From: Pisaster brevispinus
Lineage: Eukaryota; Echinodermata; Asteroidea; Forcipulatida; Asteriidae
DNA: 64,000 nt
Assembly: GCA_023634235.1 (NCBI GenBank)
Contig: JAMKCF010000014.1
Coordinates: 6,163,001-6,227,000 of the forward strand
Direction: 5' to 3'
Below, one piece after another: positions 46,090 through 57,155 of this stretch. The translations under genes were made by a program, and so were the position numbers. Positions within the stretch are counted from its first letter, which is position 1; each line of letters starts with the position of its first letter. The notes under the pieces are model-generated. The model did not search any database. It was not told the origin of the DNA and saw nothing but the letters and a program-made list of their open reading frames with translations.

Positions 46090-46352
46090 GAGACATTGTT
46101 GAGCGACATGTAGACTGGAGTGGACATATGCATGCAGTCAGCATGGTACCATTGTTGACAGTCGTCACAAGCAACCCCCCGTTGCTTCCATGTTACAGCA
46201 CGGCTGCAAATTTGGCATGGGTATTTCGGGGTCCGTGGACCAGGATTCAGTTCGACAGTGTTAACTAACAGTAGTAAACTGAGGTACAAAATAGTGTGTT
46301 TTTTCTCATCTCTAAGACTGGAGACGGAGCCGAGTTTCCTTGAAAGAGCCAT
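46030..46352 (-). pseudogene. LINE N-terminal region: hydrophobic leader, 2A-like motif and PHD finger
   Basis: From the ATG at 46352-46350 the product starts ALSRKLGS, has a hydrophobic run ILYLSLLLLV, then NTVELNPGP (46262-46236), close to the ribosome-skipping 2A signature D-V/I-E-x-N-P-G-P but with T for D. Directly after comes a PHD-type zinc finger (CQICSRAV, CDDCQQWYHADC, WHCVNC). The frame then shifts at a T-run near 46045 and again near 46010 before joining the endonuclease frame, so the two parts were once one reading frame. 2A-like peptides are documented in APE-type LINEs of marine invertebrates. Confidence 0.75.
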
Positions 46353-46659
46353 GACGATGATCCCATCTTTAAGATTTTCATGAGGAGTGACTTTAGGGAG
46401 GGCTATACTGTAGTAGACTGTGGAGTGCTCTTGAATAAATTTATATTCAAGCTGAGATTTGTAAACAATGCTGACAAAGGTAAGGCAAAGAAACATGCAC
46501 AGGGCCTTGGGCATAGGCGACATCATGGCCAACAAATATAAGAGGGCGTGGCCTGCCCAAGACTTAGTCTGACAAAATAAAGTCAAGAAGAAATAATAAT
46601 AATGCAAATGATAATAAAGAACGCTCTCACCGGAGCCCTGTAGTGAAATTAGTCAGGTC

Positions 46660-47490
46660 CACACAACAGGAGGCTTGTTGAATGTTGATGCACAAACCCC
46701 ACTTCTTCTGAAAACTGTGAGGGCAGCAGACTGTGCACCATGTGCTGTATATAGTGTTATGCACCATAACCATGCATGATCAAGTGATGAAACTGGTAGC
46801 GAAATTGAGTCTCAAATTTGTCTAAAAAAATGAAACACTACAGAGACAAAAACAGCCAGGGATGATGACGAGGCTTAAATGTCACTAATGAACCATGTGT
46901 AAATGACGGCTGAAGCTAAGAAAGGTGAAAAAGGAGGCACTTCTCACGAGCACAAGCACGACACGTCCTGACCCTAGCATGCAACAACGAATCACATTAG
47001 CCCATTCATCCTTGAGTCGCTTGACTTTCCTATGACATACTCCACAGACAAAATTATATTTGTATGGCAAACAATTGCACAGTGCACTTACATTTGTAAG
47101 TAATGCACAAATGCAGAGAGGCGGGGCTTGGCTCACACCTCATTATCAAATCGCTGAATCCAACAAGGAGATCTTTGGAAATAGTAAGACGGTATGCTGA
47201 TCCTTGGCTTAGAAAGTGAAAACACTTCTGCTCCAAACAATTACAATAATATGGTCGAAACATACTGTATAAACACTGAGGCGGCACTTGGCTCGCACCT
47301 CTTACAAAAATGAAAAAAAATTTACCAATGAAGCAAAAACTCTTTACTTGAGATCCATGTTTAGATATTGTACTCCTGGTATGACTTTTTGTCTGCACAC
47401 TTAATTATCTGATTCGAGGAAACAAACACAACTTGGAAATTGGTCTGGTGTACAGGCGCCAGAGCACTTTTCTCACAGCCCTAATCTGCC
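46660..47490. other. Gene-free stretch
   Basis: No gene was recognised. Two diverged copies of a GCTTGGCTCACACCTC word occur near 47127 and 47286. Confidence 0.35.
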
Positions 47491-47494
47491 TTTC

Positions 47495-49080
47495 TCATAT
47501 GCCGCCATGATGGGAACCAGCAGGTGGGTTGAAGGTCAACTGAATGCTCCTTTGCAGCAAGGCATTGTTGAGTTGGGTTTTATTCCAACCTTCTACATGT
47601 ATTTCCTTTCTGAGCTCCCTTTCTGGGCCCACTAAATTGGTTCCATTGTCTGACCTGATCTCTTTCACATTTCCTTTGCGGGCAATGAGCCTCCATGTTG
47701 CATCAATGCACGAATCTGTATCCAGAGAGTCTGCCTTTTCAATGTGTACTGCTCGTGAGGCCAGACAGGTAAAGATGACGCCATACCATTTTACTACACT
47801 TCTACCTCTCTTCACATCAAATGGGCAAAAATAGTCCATCCCTACTCTGGTGAATGAAGGCTCATCAGGTCTGAGCCTATCAGAGGGTAGATCAGCCATC
47901 TTTTGTTCCATTACTCTAGCCCTGTGCTTTCTGCATGTCACACATTTTCTAATTATTTGCCTAACTGATGAATTGGCACCTGGCATCCAGTATTTCTGCT
48001 AAAGACTGGAAAGTACATGGTTCCTTCCACTACGCACACACATCAAGGTGGAAACATGACCAGCTTTTGGAAGGATAATGGGATGCTTTCCATCATTCGA
48101 TAGCAATGCTCTGCTTAGTCTTCCTCCCATTCATAACAGGCCATCCTTTGAGATTGTCCATTTTGTAGATGGGGCTTGGCTTTTGTTTTACACCTTTGGA
48201 AATTGATTGTGTACTACCAGCTCCATCTTCATCATCCCTGCTCCTTAGCACTCTAATCGCATCTATATGTTGTACTTTGCACATATTGCACAATTTTATT
48301 CTCAGCCATTTGTAGTTCTTTCAAAGTGAGCGCACCCTCAAAATGTTGTGGGAGTTTCCACAACTTGTGCTTTACTTTCATCTATCTTCTAAATCTTAGT
48401 AGACAGCAAACTGCCTTCTTCAATCTGAACCAGTCTGAGTAGTGCAGAATGATTTTGTCAGCACCACTTCTCTCTGTGTCACTGGGTATGAGAGTACATG
48501 CAAGAACAACTCTTTTTACTTCAGGATCATGTGGTGCATCAAACTTATTAAGCTCTAACTTTGAGGGCCATTCATCTTCCTGCTTAAGTAGGAACTTTGG
48601 GGCCATCCTTCCACTCTTCCATCTGAAGAAATTGCTCAACCTTTTTCCCTCTAGAGCAAACATCAGCAGGATTAAGTGCGGACTCAATGTGATGCCACTG
48701 AGTTGGGCTGGAACCATCAAGGATAACTGCTAATCTGTTAGCTACATGTACATATAGAAATGTCATTAAGCATATTGTTCCGCTGTTGATATACCATAGC
48801 ACTGACGTACTGTCAGTCCAAAAGTAGGTGTCTTCCACTTCAGTTGCAAGTTCCCTTTTGATCAAATGATCAACTTAAACTGCTACTGTTGCAGCCGTCA
48901 GCTCCATTCTTGGGATTGTTACCTGCTTTAGTAGGGCCACTTGTGATTTACTCATCAAAAATGTGCACTTAATCTCTCCCACATCATTCTCCAATCTCAA
49001 ATAAAAAACAGTGCACAGACTGGGGTCCAAGTGAATGCCTGTGTACATGTTGAATGCAATCTTCAAAGTCTCGCTTTTTT
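47495..49080 (-). pseudogene. BEL/Pao LTR-retrotransposon pol remnant
   Basis: Minus-strand pieces in shifting frames follow BEL/Pao pol order. 49066-48875 reads FLMSKSQVALLKQVTIPRME, with LTAATVAV after it. 48865-48382 includes TYFWTDSTSVLWYIN (RNase H-like), ESALNPADVCSRG and ILHYSDWFRLKKAVC. 48000-47495 is integrase: zinc-finger end CVTCRKHRA, then VGMDYFCPFDVKRG and EIRSDNGTNLVGPEREL with the first two Asp residues, ending at HHGGI where a TGA replaces the usual Trp of the GGxWE motif. No long terminal repeats were identified. Several stops and frame changes show it is inactive. Confidence 0.75.
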
Positions 49081-50616
49081 ATCTAGCGGTGTGCCAGTTT
49101 TTAAGACGTAATTTAATTATAATTTAGAATTAAATTTGTTTTTTCAACGATAATTCTAACCACCACTGTCAAAATATGTACATGCTGTTAAAGGAATAGA
49201 TTTTACCTCCCAATTTTAATAGGGTAAGGTCGAAGCCTTGTTCTGCTGGATCTTAAGTTCTGTCTGAAGTAATATTTTTGCTCTTAAAGTTGTGTCATCA
49301 GGGTTGCATACAAACTGTGTCGTTCCATTTTGATAAATAATGTTAATTTCTCGATTCGATGAACTTCTGTTGACCATGTCTGTGAAAAGTGCCATTTTAT
49401 CATTTAGGCCTAATGTTTACTTTAAATGTTGGAATACGCTCAAGAATTGCACAGTCATCTTCAATGAACTTCACTTGTGTAGTGTACACCATACTTTTTT
49501 TGAAGAGACTCATGGTGCATATATTGTTTACACATTTTTTTACTTACCTGTTATAATGAATTTGTGTTGAAAATAAAGTTTAATATTTCACTTAAAACTA
49601 TTTCAAAGTTTAAACATGTGTTGTCCATTTTATTTTTCTTGCCCCTAACTTGTTAATGCTTGTCTAGAAGTATGCCGTCTTTTGCCTTTTGAAGGACTTG
49701 TTTCAGCTATGGGTGCCTTTTAGGAGTCATTGCAGCATGGGTGGTTCATTAATGGTGCTGTAGAACCAGTAAAACTGACAGTCATGTGAAGTTTATGCAA
49801 CTCAACATCAGATACAGTAAACAATTAGGAACACTTGACAGTTTTTCTATCATGAATTATGCAGGACATGAGCTCGACGTCAGAACTGTTAAACCATACC
49901 ATGGCCATACTAATCTAGACACACATGAGTTGAGAAGTTTTTGACAAGAGGGATGCTCACTAGTGGCTAATTTTTCTGGTTATTCATTACTACAACTGCA
50001 GATAAGTGTAACAATGCTGTTGTGTGTAGTCATTTGAGAAGTTGGCTGAAGTCCGCTTTAGGGGGAAATTAATACTTCACAATCTTGGAAATAATAAAAA
50101 CCACAATTAACATTTGTGATAATGAAACTACACAAAACCATGGACGCATGTTTTTTTATTCTGAAGCTCAACAAATAGAATTAAGATGAATTGGATGATA
50201 ACATATTGTAGCATGCACTGTTCCAAAATAAGTTCTTGGTTTTACTGACTATATTGTGTTTTATTCAATTATAAAACTGACTTAAAAACTGATCTGTTAT
50301 CTTTTTTATTTTATTTCAGTGAAGTCATACTTCAGCACATTTCCCAGTGATATTACATTATATACATGTTGATGACTCTGCTCTGATGATAAACAGTGTT
50401 TGTGAGATTCACCAGTTATAAGCTGATTAAGCTACCAGTCAATGCTCTATGCATTCTGCTTGGTCAAAGAGAACCATCAACTTCATTTGGATTGCAGTTC
50501 TCGTGCATAACAGCATCGTGTGTACATGTGTGCTTGATTTGCCTGAAACTGCCAAGGAGGCAGATCCTGCTACTGTACATGTATGCATTCACTGTACATG
50601 TAGTTGAAAATCAAAG
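49081..50616. other. Gene-free stretch upstream of COG6
   Basis: No other gene was recognised. The COG6 promoter and 5' untranslated region should lie here, but no TATA, CpG-rich block or clear initiator marks them. ACATGTA-type words are frequent just before the ATG (50575-50605). Confidence 0.4.
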
Positions 50617-50805
50617 ATGACATCCAACTCAACAAGATATGACAGCTTAAATGCCCCAATGATAGCAGCCAGTGACAACGAGCATGACGCTGTTGGGCTT
50701 AATATTTGCAAAACCCAACAAGAGACAGCTTGTACTGTTCAATTGGCAAATCCACTTTCTAGAAAGTTAAACAAGATTCTTGAAATAAGACTTGATAATG
50801 ACAAG
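50617..50805 (+). CDS. COG6: Conserved oligomeric Golgi complex subunit 6, coding exon 1
   Basis: COG6 belongs to the COG tethering complex on the cytoplasmic face of the Golgi, which guides retrograde vesicles that recycle glycosylation enzymes. The exon codes for 63 residues from ATG to a GTAAGT donor (50806) in phase 0. The first ~43 residues are a variable N-terminus. The end, NPLSRKLNKILEIRLDND, matches the highly conserved start of animal COG6. It joins in frame to exon 2 (57012) across a 6.2-kb intron. The start ATG is the first in frame and fits the expected length. Confidence 0.88.
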
Positions 50806-52278
50806 GTAAGTTTAGTTTAGTTCAATACATCTCGATTTTGAATAATACTCTTGTAGAAAATCTATGCCAGCCTACATTATGATTGGGGATGCATGCAACA
50901 GGAATTACAATTAAGAATACCAATTTTCATCCTTTCTGTTAACAGTTTTTCTCATGGTTGTAATTTTTTAAGTACCTATAAAAACCACCCAAAAGTGTTT
51001 CAACATGTGAATGGACATGCAGGCTTAACACTGAAACAAAATGAGTTGATTCATTTGATGTGTCTTTTCTTTTTTATTTAAATCACCCTAAAAAGGTGGT
51101 CTGCCTTTTCTGTTCCTTGTTTTTTATTTGAGAGTAATTTAAAATTTATAATGGGCTTGCGAGCCAATTAGTTATAGTACAGCACCTGTATTTTTGTGCA
51201 TGGACAAATATTCAACTCCTTCATATGTTTAAGATTTTCCCAGCAAAATAATTTAAGCATTGTGATCGGTCGAAGTGGACAGTAACTCTATTTAGAAGTG
51301 ACATATGAACTTTTAACTTTGGTGGGGAATGCCATTGGGCATGTTGGGAAAGGAATGGAAGGTTGGGATTGTTTTAGAGGTGAATAGGCATTCAGGGTCA
51401 TGGTAGTGAGCTAACTGGTTTCTGGATGGTGACTCATGTTTTCTGCGTCATGCCCATAAAAGCAACTTGAGATTGTGTTTTAAACAGGTATAATGTCAAG
51501 GTGACAGTGTTCAGGTATAGGAAAAGGGTTTGTGGATATCTTTGGATACTTTTTGTTATTTTTAAGAAAGGTTTTTGCATGAATAATAACCCCAAATTAG
51601 TTATTTATATAGCAAATCTCAGAAAAAAATGGAAAGAAGCTGATTTCAACTGAAAATGGTAGGTATACATGTAGGTGTCACTATTTACAAAAAAAAGTAA
51701 GGACCGATTGGGGGTGGAAAAATTGTTTTTTAGGGGGGGTCATTGAAACTAGGGGGTCTTTGACCCAAATTTTGCTCAAAGTATGTCGTGTTTAGTATAA
51801 TGAAAGAAAATTAAATTTTAAATGCTGAAAGTGATGTTTATTTTGTCAATTTATCATCCAGTGAAAAGTGACACTTGATTGAAGATGCGCTAGTTAACAA
51901 GGAATCGGCACGCTCATTACACAGTTTCTATGTAAAAAAGACCTTGATAGTTCCGTAATACGTTACTAGATGTATCCATCACAGTATATCACATTGTTTG
52001 GAGGCTGATATCAACATGGTTCAAGGCATTTTAACTACAAATAAAACAATTTGTTTATCAGACTGTTTAGAAGGATAAAATGACAGTAAGCTCGATATAG
52101 GCCCTACAAAACAAAACGCTTGATTATTATGTTTCCTCTTTATCGGTACCAAGTTCTTCTGTATCTATTTTATCTGCTCCATTAGAGCAATGCCCACAGC
52201 ACACTCCACATGCAGAAACACATGACATGCCAGCTGTTTATGTTTTTAGAGGGAAAAGTGAAGTTATACATGTGGCTT

Positions 52279-52580
52279 GTCGTGGCCAAGCGGTCGACAT
52301 TGTGTAGTTCACCGGACCCAAGCTCTGGTTTTATCAGCAGCAGAGTGTGGGTTCGAATTTCGGTCATGGCACGTCTGCCCTTGAGCAAGGCATTATTGTT
52401 TCGTAAAATATTGGGAAAGTAGTATATTCTGCTCTACCAGCCAGGCTCCTAGGAGTAGGTGGCAACGTGCCCTTGGGGACAGTTGATTTGGGTTGACAGC
52501 CCAAATCAGTTAAGTGATCGAATCCCCCACCTTGGAGTGGCCGTTCGGCTTTGTGATATTAGGTGATATCTTGCCTAAAA
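52279..52580 (+). mobile_element. tRNA-derived SINE
   Basis: The head GTCGTGGCCAAGCGGTC resembles the A box of a Leu/Ser-type tRNA, and GGGTTCGAATTTC (52350-52362) is a near-perfect B box, followed by GGTCATGGCA. The body after 52372 (CCTTGAGCAAGGCATT) is common to tRNA-derived SINEs. The tRNA cloverleaf is not intact, so this is not a functional tRNA gene. Confidence 0.7.
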
Positions 52581-53029
52581 AAATACATGTTGCCGTGTGC
52601 AAGCAAGTCATGAGTTAAGACCATGTATGACCACGAAATACATTTTTATGATATTCAATATATGCATCAATTAGTGAGAGTTTTTTTTAAAATAACATGC
52701 AGAGAGAAAAAGAGGACCGAAACGCACTCAAAATTTTCAAAAGCTTGAAGTTTTGTCAGTCATGAAGCTTCTTCTTCACATGTTGAGTGAGAATCAAGTA
52801 TTGAAAGGCAAGCTTAAAAACGTTTGAGGCGTCATATACAGTTCTTTATATAGAAATAAAGAGGGGAAAGGAGGAGGTAGGAAAAATGAACATGGTTAAG
52901 GGCAACAACAGGAGAAAAGGTGTGTGTAGGGGGTTGGGGGCGGAGGGAAAGGAGGGGGTGTGAGAAAAAAAGAGAGACCGAGTGACAAGGCAGCACACAG
53001 TTTTCTTTCTTTTTTCTCACACCCTCTCA

Positions 53030-53243
53030 GGTAGTGTCACAGTGTTCACTTCAATCTTTAGAAGATCGTCACCATTCACTTTGTAGTTCTTTCATGAAAA
53101 AGACTCTTAATAAAACTACTCAATTTCAACGATACTTGCCACCACCAAATAACTCTAGAACTATTAGGCGGAAAATCAAAATCCCTGAGTTTAATTGTAA
53201 AACTGGTCTGATCAGCAGCATATTGTGCCACAGCAACTTGTAA
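53030..53243 (+). pseudogene. Possible LINE 3' coding fragment
   Basis: The translation SLEDRHHSLCSSFMKK, then RYLPPPNNSRTIRRKIKIPE and CKTGLISSILCHSNL resembles the very C-terminus of some non-LTR reverse transcriptases (R-x-x-LC, LLPP, LR, P-x-C-x-T-x-R-x-x-x-S-x-IP). It is too short and diverged for a firm family call. Confidence 0.4.
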
Positions 53244-53269
53244 AACATTACATGGTGCTAGAAAGGAAT

Positions 53270-53400
53270 AGGTCTCGTACTTCAAAATGTAGTGCCCTTG
53301 CAGGAAAAAAATGCTGAGCGCTTTGATATGCCCGTAGGATGTGATAAAGCGCTTTATAAGAACCCAGTGTTGTTTTTACTATTATTATTATTATTTTTTA
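53270..53400 (+). mobile_element. SINE 3' end fragment
   Basis: GAGCGCTTTGATATGCCCG and AAAGCGCTTTATAAGAACCC, followed by ATTATTATTATT, match the 3' part of a tRNA-derived SINE with an ATT-repeat tail. Confidence 0.55.
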
Positions 53401-53944
53401 AACAAATAAACAACAAAAACTTCTGTAATGTAAGACAGTGGGATCAGATTACAGGGTAATTAATCCCCCAGTTTCCTGCCCTGTGTGGTTCCCTCATGTT
53501 TTTAAGGCATAATATGTTTGTATCATCGTATCTAGAATGATAACCACTGGGACTAATTCAGTTATAGTCCCAATGATTCCCATCTCTACAAAGACTCTAC
53601 AAAACAATATACATTGAACAAAATATCAGTGCTTGCTGATTCCTTGTTAGCCAGCACCACGTCTTCAATCAAGTATAACTTTTCACAGGATGATAAAATG
53701 ACAAAGTGAACATCACTACACCTGTACCAGTATTTAAAATTCAAATTCCTTTCATTTAATACTAAACACGACATACTTTGAGCAAAATTTGGGTCAATGA
53801 CCCCCCAGTTTCAATGACCCCCCCCCCCCGACAAACAATTTCCCCACCCCCTATCGGTCCTTACATTTCTTTGGTCAATGTTGACACCCATACCTACCAT
53901 TATCAGTTGAAATCAGCTTCTTTCCAATTTTTTCCCAGATGAAT

Positions 53945-54265
53945 TTTAATTTAGGGATACGTAGTTCGATTTATGTAGTGCTGTGGCACAATCAGTGCTC
54001 AGCCACTGTCTGAAACACTGGGGCAAAACACTTCTCTTAGTGGTAAGTGTAAGTGGGTTTCTTTTATGTGTGTTACATAATACACAAGACCCACATGTAT
54101 AGCTTAATATCCCATCTAAAGGACAAAGTATTAAATGGAGTGTTTTGCTTAAGGGCACAAGTGTCAAGACATGCAAGACTCGGACTCGAACCCACACTCT
54201 CTTGATCAGAAACATCACAGCTTGAGTTAGTGCATTTGACCACTTGGCCACGACAAAACACTGCA
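53945..54265 (-). mobile_element. tRNA-derived SINE, minus strand
   Basis: On the minus strand it starts TGTCGTGGCCAAGTGGTCAA (A box), has GTGGGTTCGAGTCCGAGTC (B box, near 54182-54200), then TGCCCTTAAGCAAAACACT and CCTTTAGATGGGATATTAAG, an organisation typical of deuterostome and other marine SINEs. It is related to the SINE at 52279 in the head region. Confidence 0.72.
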
Positions 54266-54780
54266 GTTCCCATGGTCACTTTGACTAAGAAACATTCTCA
54301 CATGATACCGTGTCCTATTAGATCTGCATTGACTCCCTGCAGTGTACAGAATCATTTAAGTTGATGCTGATGATTTTCAAAGCTGTAATGGGAGTGTCTC
54401 AACTTGGACATGTGCTCAACATTGTTAACCATCTTGCAACCTCTGTTCTAGCAGTAAACTTCAAGAAATATATATATATTTTTTTTTGGGGGGGAAGAAC
54501 ACAAATTATTCTCTGTTGCTGTACTATGGAAGTAGTATGTGTAGCTAACATTACACAGTACCCTATGTTGGTCCACAAACCTTTCAATTAAAAAAGTCTC
54601 TTTAAATGCAACTCATGTCCAACAAAATTTCTTAATTTTGTTTTTCTATTTTCATGTTGTTTTTCCCCCCTTTTTTTCCTGCAGGTTAGGCCTACATTTG
54701 TGTGCCTTATAACATGTTGTAATGGGTTTCAACCCAACAGCAGAAATGCCTTTTGTTTTTGTTACAGTTTTTATTTTGTT

Positions 54781-54925
54781 ATAGACCGTGCAAGTCTCGC
54801 GCGTATTCGAACATTTTTGGGACCACTGTGGTCCCACGTACATTGCTTTAACGCGTTAAAGAAACAAACTCACGCGCTTTAACGGATCCCAATGTTCGAA
54901 TACGCGCGAGACTTGCATGGTCTAT
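54781..54925. mobile_element. 145-bp MITE with 35-bp inverted ends
   Basis: The ends read ATAGACC(G/A)TGCAAGTCTCG and continue CGCGTATTCGAACATT on both sides. The interior holds GGGACCACTGTGGTCCC and TTTAACGCGTTAAA palindromes. No coding sequence is present. Confidence 0.75.
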
Positions 54926-55006
54926 TGGCTTACATGTAGGTCATATGCTGAAGCGACTTTTTGTCATGATTTTAACAAAAAATTGTTATCAACCTCAAAG
55001 TGGATA

Positions 55007-56630
55007 TTGATATTTAAGCATGTATTGCAGGCTCACAAAGACCAAAGTGTTGAGCTGAAATTCATTGATATTTAAGCATGGGTTGCAGGCTCACAAAGAC
55101 CAGAGTGTTAAGCTGAAATTCATTGATATTTAAGCATGGGTTGCAGGCTCACAAAGACCAGAGTGTTAAGCTGAAATTCATTGATATTTAAGCATGGGTT
55201 GCAGGCTCACAAAGACCAAAGTGTTGAGCTGAAATTCATTGATATTTAAGCATGGGTTGCAGGCTCACAAAGACCAAAGTGTTAAGCTGAAATTCATTGA
55301 TATTTAAGCATGGGTTGCAGGCTCACAAAGACTAAAGTGTTAAGCTGAAATTCATTGATATTTAAGCATGGGTTGCAGGCTCACAAAGACCAGAGTGTTA
55401 AGCTGAAATTCATTGATATTTAAGCATGGGTTGCAGGCTCACAAAGACCAGAGTGTTAAGCTGAAATTCATTGATATTTAAGCATGGGTTGCAGGCTCAC
55501 AAAGACCAAAGTGTTAAGCTGAAATTCATTGATATTTAAGCATGGGTTGCAGGCTCACAAAGACCAAAGTGTTAAGCTGAAATTCATTGATATTTAAGCA
55601 TGGGTTGCAGGCTCACAAAGACCAGAGTGTTAAGCTGAAATTCATTGATATTTAAGCATGGGTTGCAGGCTCACAAAGACCAGAGTGTTAAGCTGAAATT
55701 CATTGATATTTAAGCATGGGTTGTAGGCTCACAAAGACCAAAGTGTTAAGCTGAAATTCATTGATATTTAAGCATGGGTTGCAGGCTCACAAAGACTAAA
55801 GTGTTAAGCTGAAATTCATTGATATTTAAGCATGGGTTGCAGGCTCACAAAGACCAGAGTGTTAAGCTGAAATTCATTGATATTTAAGCATGGGTTGCAG
55901 GCTCACAAAGACCAGAGTGTTAAGCTGAAATTCATTGATATTTAAGCATGGGTTGCAGGCTCACAAAGACCAGAGTGTTAAGCTGAAATTCATTGATATT
56001 TAAGCATGGGTTGCAGGCTCACAAAGACCAAAGTGTTAAGCTGAAATTCATTGATATTTAAGCATGGGTTGCAGGCTCACAAAGACCAAAGTGTTAAGCT
56101 AAAATTCATTGATATTTAAGCATGGGTTGCAGGCTCACAAAGACCAAAGTGTTAAGCTGAAATTCATTGATATTTAAGCATGGGTTGCAGGCTCACAAAG
56201 ACCAGAGTGTTAAGCTGAAATTCATTGATATTTAAGCATGGGTTGCAGGCTCGCAAAGACCAAAGTGTTAAGCTGAAATTCATTGATATTTAAGCATGGG
56301 TTGCAGGCTCACAAAGACCAAAGTGTTAAGCTGAAATTCATTGATATTTAAGCATGGGTTGCAGGCTCACAAAGACTAAAGTGTTAAGCTGAAATTCATT
56401 GATATTTAAGCATGGGTTGCAGGCTCACAAAGACCAGAGTGTTAAGCTGAAATTCATTGATATTTAAGCATGGGTTGCAGGCTCACAAAGACCAGAGTGT
56501 TAAGCTGAAATTCATTGATATTTAAGCATGGGTTGCAGGCTCACAAAGACTAAAGTGTTGAGCTGAAATTCATTGATATTTAAGCATGGGTTGCAGGCTC
56601 ACAAAGACCAAAGTGTTGAGCTGAAATTCA
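55007..56630. repeat. 58-bp satellite, 28 copies, in COG6 intron 1
   Basis: The unit is TTGATATTTAAGCATGGGTT, GCAGGCTCACAAAGACCAGA, GTGTTAAGCTGAAATTCA. The length of 1,624 bp equals 28 whole units. Copies are almost identical, differing mainly at ACCAAAG/ACCAGAG/ACTAAAG and GTTAAG/GTTGAG, which indicates recent amplification. It ends about 380 bp before COG6 exon 2. Confidence 0.96.
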
Positions 56631-57011
56631 TTGTGTAGGATGACTCAACTTCTCTTATAGCATTGTTTGAAAATCATTTATTACTCGCAGCTGATACTCC
56701 AGTGTTCCAAGACAAGATTTGGGGGTTTTGACAAGGGATAAAATTCCAAAGGTTTTGCACACAAATGATAAAAACACATCAAATTGTATTAATTATTAGA
56801 GCGGCTTACCACACGGTTCAAACAATGTTCATAATTAAGTTGAGCTGATTTCTTTAATATCTAGTGTATGTACTTTGCACACGTTATACAGTACATGGGC
56901 ATAAGGTGAAGAATGTCAGGCGAATGTATTTTATTCTGAGTTTAGGCCTGCATAAGCTATAATTTGCAATTTTCTTAAAATCTCTGCATTATTTTAAACC
57001 CTTTTTTGAAG

Positions 57012-57155
57012 GATATTTTGGAAGCATTGAAAGCTTTGTCAGAGTTTTTTGGTGAAAACACCCTCAGGAGTCGAAGAAATCTGCGAGGTGAGATTGAAAG
57101 AAGGAGCCTTGGAATAAGTGAAGAATTTGCACAAGCATTTGAGATAGTGAAAGAG
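57012..57155 (+). CDS. COG6: COG6, coding exon 2
   Basis: 48 codons between an AG acceptor (TTTTTTGAAG, ending 57011) and a GTGAGC donor (57156), phase 0 on both sides. It encodes [18 protein letters not shown], then [18 protein letters not shown] and [12 protein letters not shown]. This is the conserved N-terminal coiled-coil part of COG6, directly continuing exon 1 (the family reads [16 protein letters not shown]). It helps assembly with the other lobe B subunits. Confidence 0.92.

Larger units (their letters stand above)
42900..46660 (-). mobile_element. CR1-type non-LTR retrotransposon (LINE), nearly complete
   Basis: On the minus strand the element runs from a 5' region near 46600 through one long coding line to a 3' tail that ends in GAAGAAGAAGA near 42930. 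It encodes, in order, a 2A-like peptide, a PHD finger, an AP-type endonuclease and a reverse transcriptase. Element borders are approximate, since no target duplication was found. Confidence 0.7.
51600..53955. repeat. Inverted-repeat pair of ~350-bp arms in COG6 intron 1
   Basis: The left arm (about 51600-51950) and the right arm (about 53570-53955) are diverged reverse complements. Shared words include GAAAGAAGCTGATTTCAACTGA, split here as GAAAGAAGCTGATTTC and AACTGA, plus GTATGTCGTGTTTAGTAT and AACAAGGAATC. Both contain G- or C-runs at the middle. The ~1.6-kb interval holds SINE and LINE pieces. The arms are probably two inverted copies of one element or its ends. Confidence 0.7.

Noticed and set aside
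46356..46607. Extension of the LINE N-terminal frame upstream of the Met at 46352
   Set aside because: The upstream residues look like untranslated leader, and the Met at 46352 directly precedes the leader peptide and 2A motif.
52279..52371. Possible functional tRNA gene
   Set aside because: A and B boxes are present, but the anticodon region is too long and the arms do not form a cloverleaf; the body is a SINE.
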